NCBI RefSeq assembly: GCF_016807805.1
Contig: NZ_CP063362.1
Coordinates: forward strand, 4,568,501-4,632,500
Direction of reading: 5' to 3'
DNA length: 64,000 nucleotides
Source of the DNA: Xanthobacter dioxanivorans
Lineage (GTDB): Bacteria; Pseudomonadota; Alphaproteobacteria; Rhizobiales; Xanthobacteraceae
In this document: piece after piece, positions 63,998-64,000 of the stretch
Numbering within the stretch: position 1 is the stretch's first letter
Layout: each line of letters starts with the position of its first letter
The notes under the pieces: model-generated
What the model saw: the letters and a program-made list of their open reading frames with translations, nothing else
The model's database searches: none
What the model was told of the DNA's origin: nothing
Translations under genes and position numbers: made by a program

Positions 63998-64000
63998 AGC

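Noticed and set aside
1-64000. CRISPR array, rRNA genes or IS elements
   Set aside because: No regularly spaced repeats, rRNA-like sequence or transposase with terminal inverted repeats was found; the two recombinases are resolvase and integrase types.

Overview
The window is high-GC DNA of an alphaproteobacterium, most likely a Hyphomicrobiales member near Xanthobacteraceae. This is inferred from base composition, an NDUFS4-type complex I gene, a two-domain cold-shock gene next to a DUF192 gene, a DUF1289 gene and a heme uptake locus with an Irr-type box. Long antisense open frames are plentiful because of the GC-rich third codon positions; they are not genes.

Layout. 1-8.1 kb: oligopeptide-type ABC permeases, their substrate-binding protein, an MFS exporter, an unusually long amidase and a GntR regulator, which together look like an import-and-hydrolysis cluster for an amide compound. 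8.1-10.7 kb: a small membrane protein, CobS, a DUF1289 protein and a membrane-anchored aspartic protease. 10.8-18.8 kb (minus strand): RND efflux pump with adaptor, an aminotransferase, a small conserved protein and a K+/H+ antiporter. 18.9-24.4 kb: small unknown genes, ergothioneine genes egtB-egtD, and a LysR gene divergent from a nitronate monooxygenase. 24.4-28.6 kb: a giant AsmA-like protein and a peroxiredoxin. 28.6-34.4 kb: heme uptake (hmuTUV, divergent TonB receptor, heme monooxygenase-like protein). 34.5-39.4 kb: M32 carboxypeptidase, MarR/DUF1398 pair, and an ECF42-type sigma factor with YCII/DGPF and VOC partners. 39.4-42.6 kb: ArsR plus Atm1-type ABC exporter, and a LOG-family gene. 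42.6-51.3 kb: three tRNA genes (Arg-TCT, Pro-TGG, Glu-TTC) among core genes including a chromate-type transporter pair, CobB and glyoxalase I.

From tRNA-Glu (51.2 kb) to the right edge lies an accessory island: a DUF488 gene pair, a serine recombinase, a very large virion-type protein with a lytic transglycosylase domain, RNase HI, a BRO-N antirepressor and a tyrosine integrase. The right end is not in the window. No capsid, portal, terminase or tail genes are seen, so the island is a phage relic, a phage satellite or an incompletely seen prophage.

A striking property of the sequence itself is that five otherwise intact genes (RND adaptor, AsmA-like protein, M32 peptidase, first chromate transporter half, virion-type protein) are each broken by one missing base inside a G or C run of 4-5. 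In every case adding one base to that run restores a full-length family-typical protein. This pattern points to systematic homopolymer errors in the assembly rather than five pseudogenes.

Regulatory DNA that can be read directly: a double MarR operator, a dyad over the arsR start codon, an Irr ICE-like box beside hmuT, a triple TTCAAT array in the LysR/monooxygenase intergenic region, and two strong intrinsic terminators.
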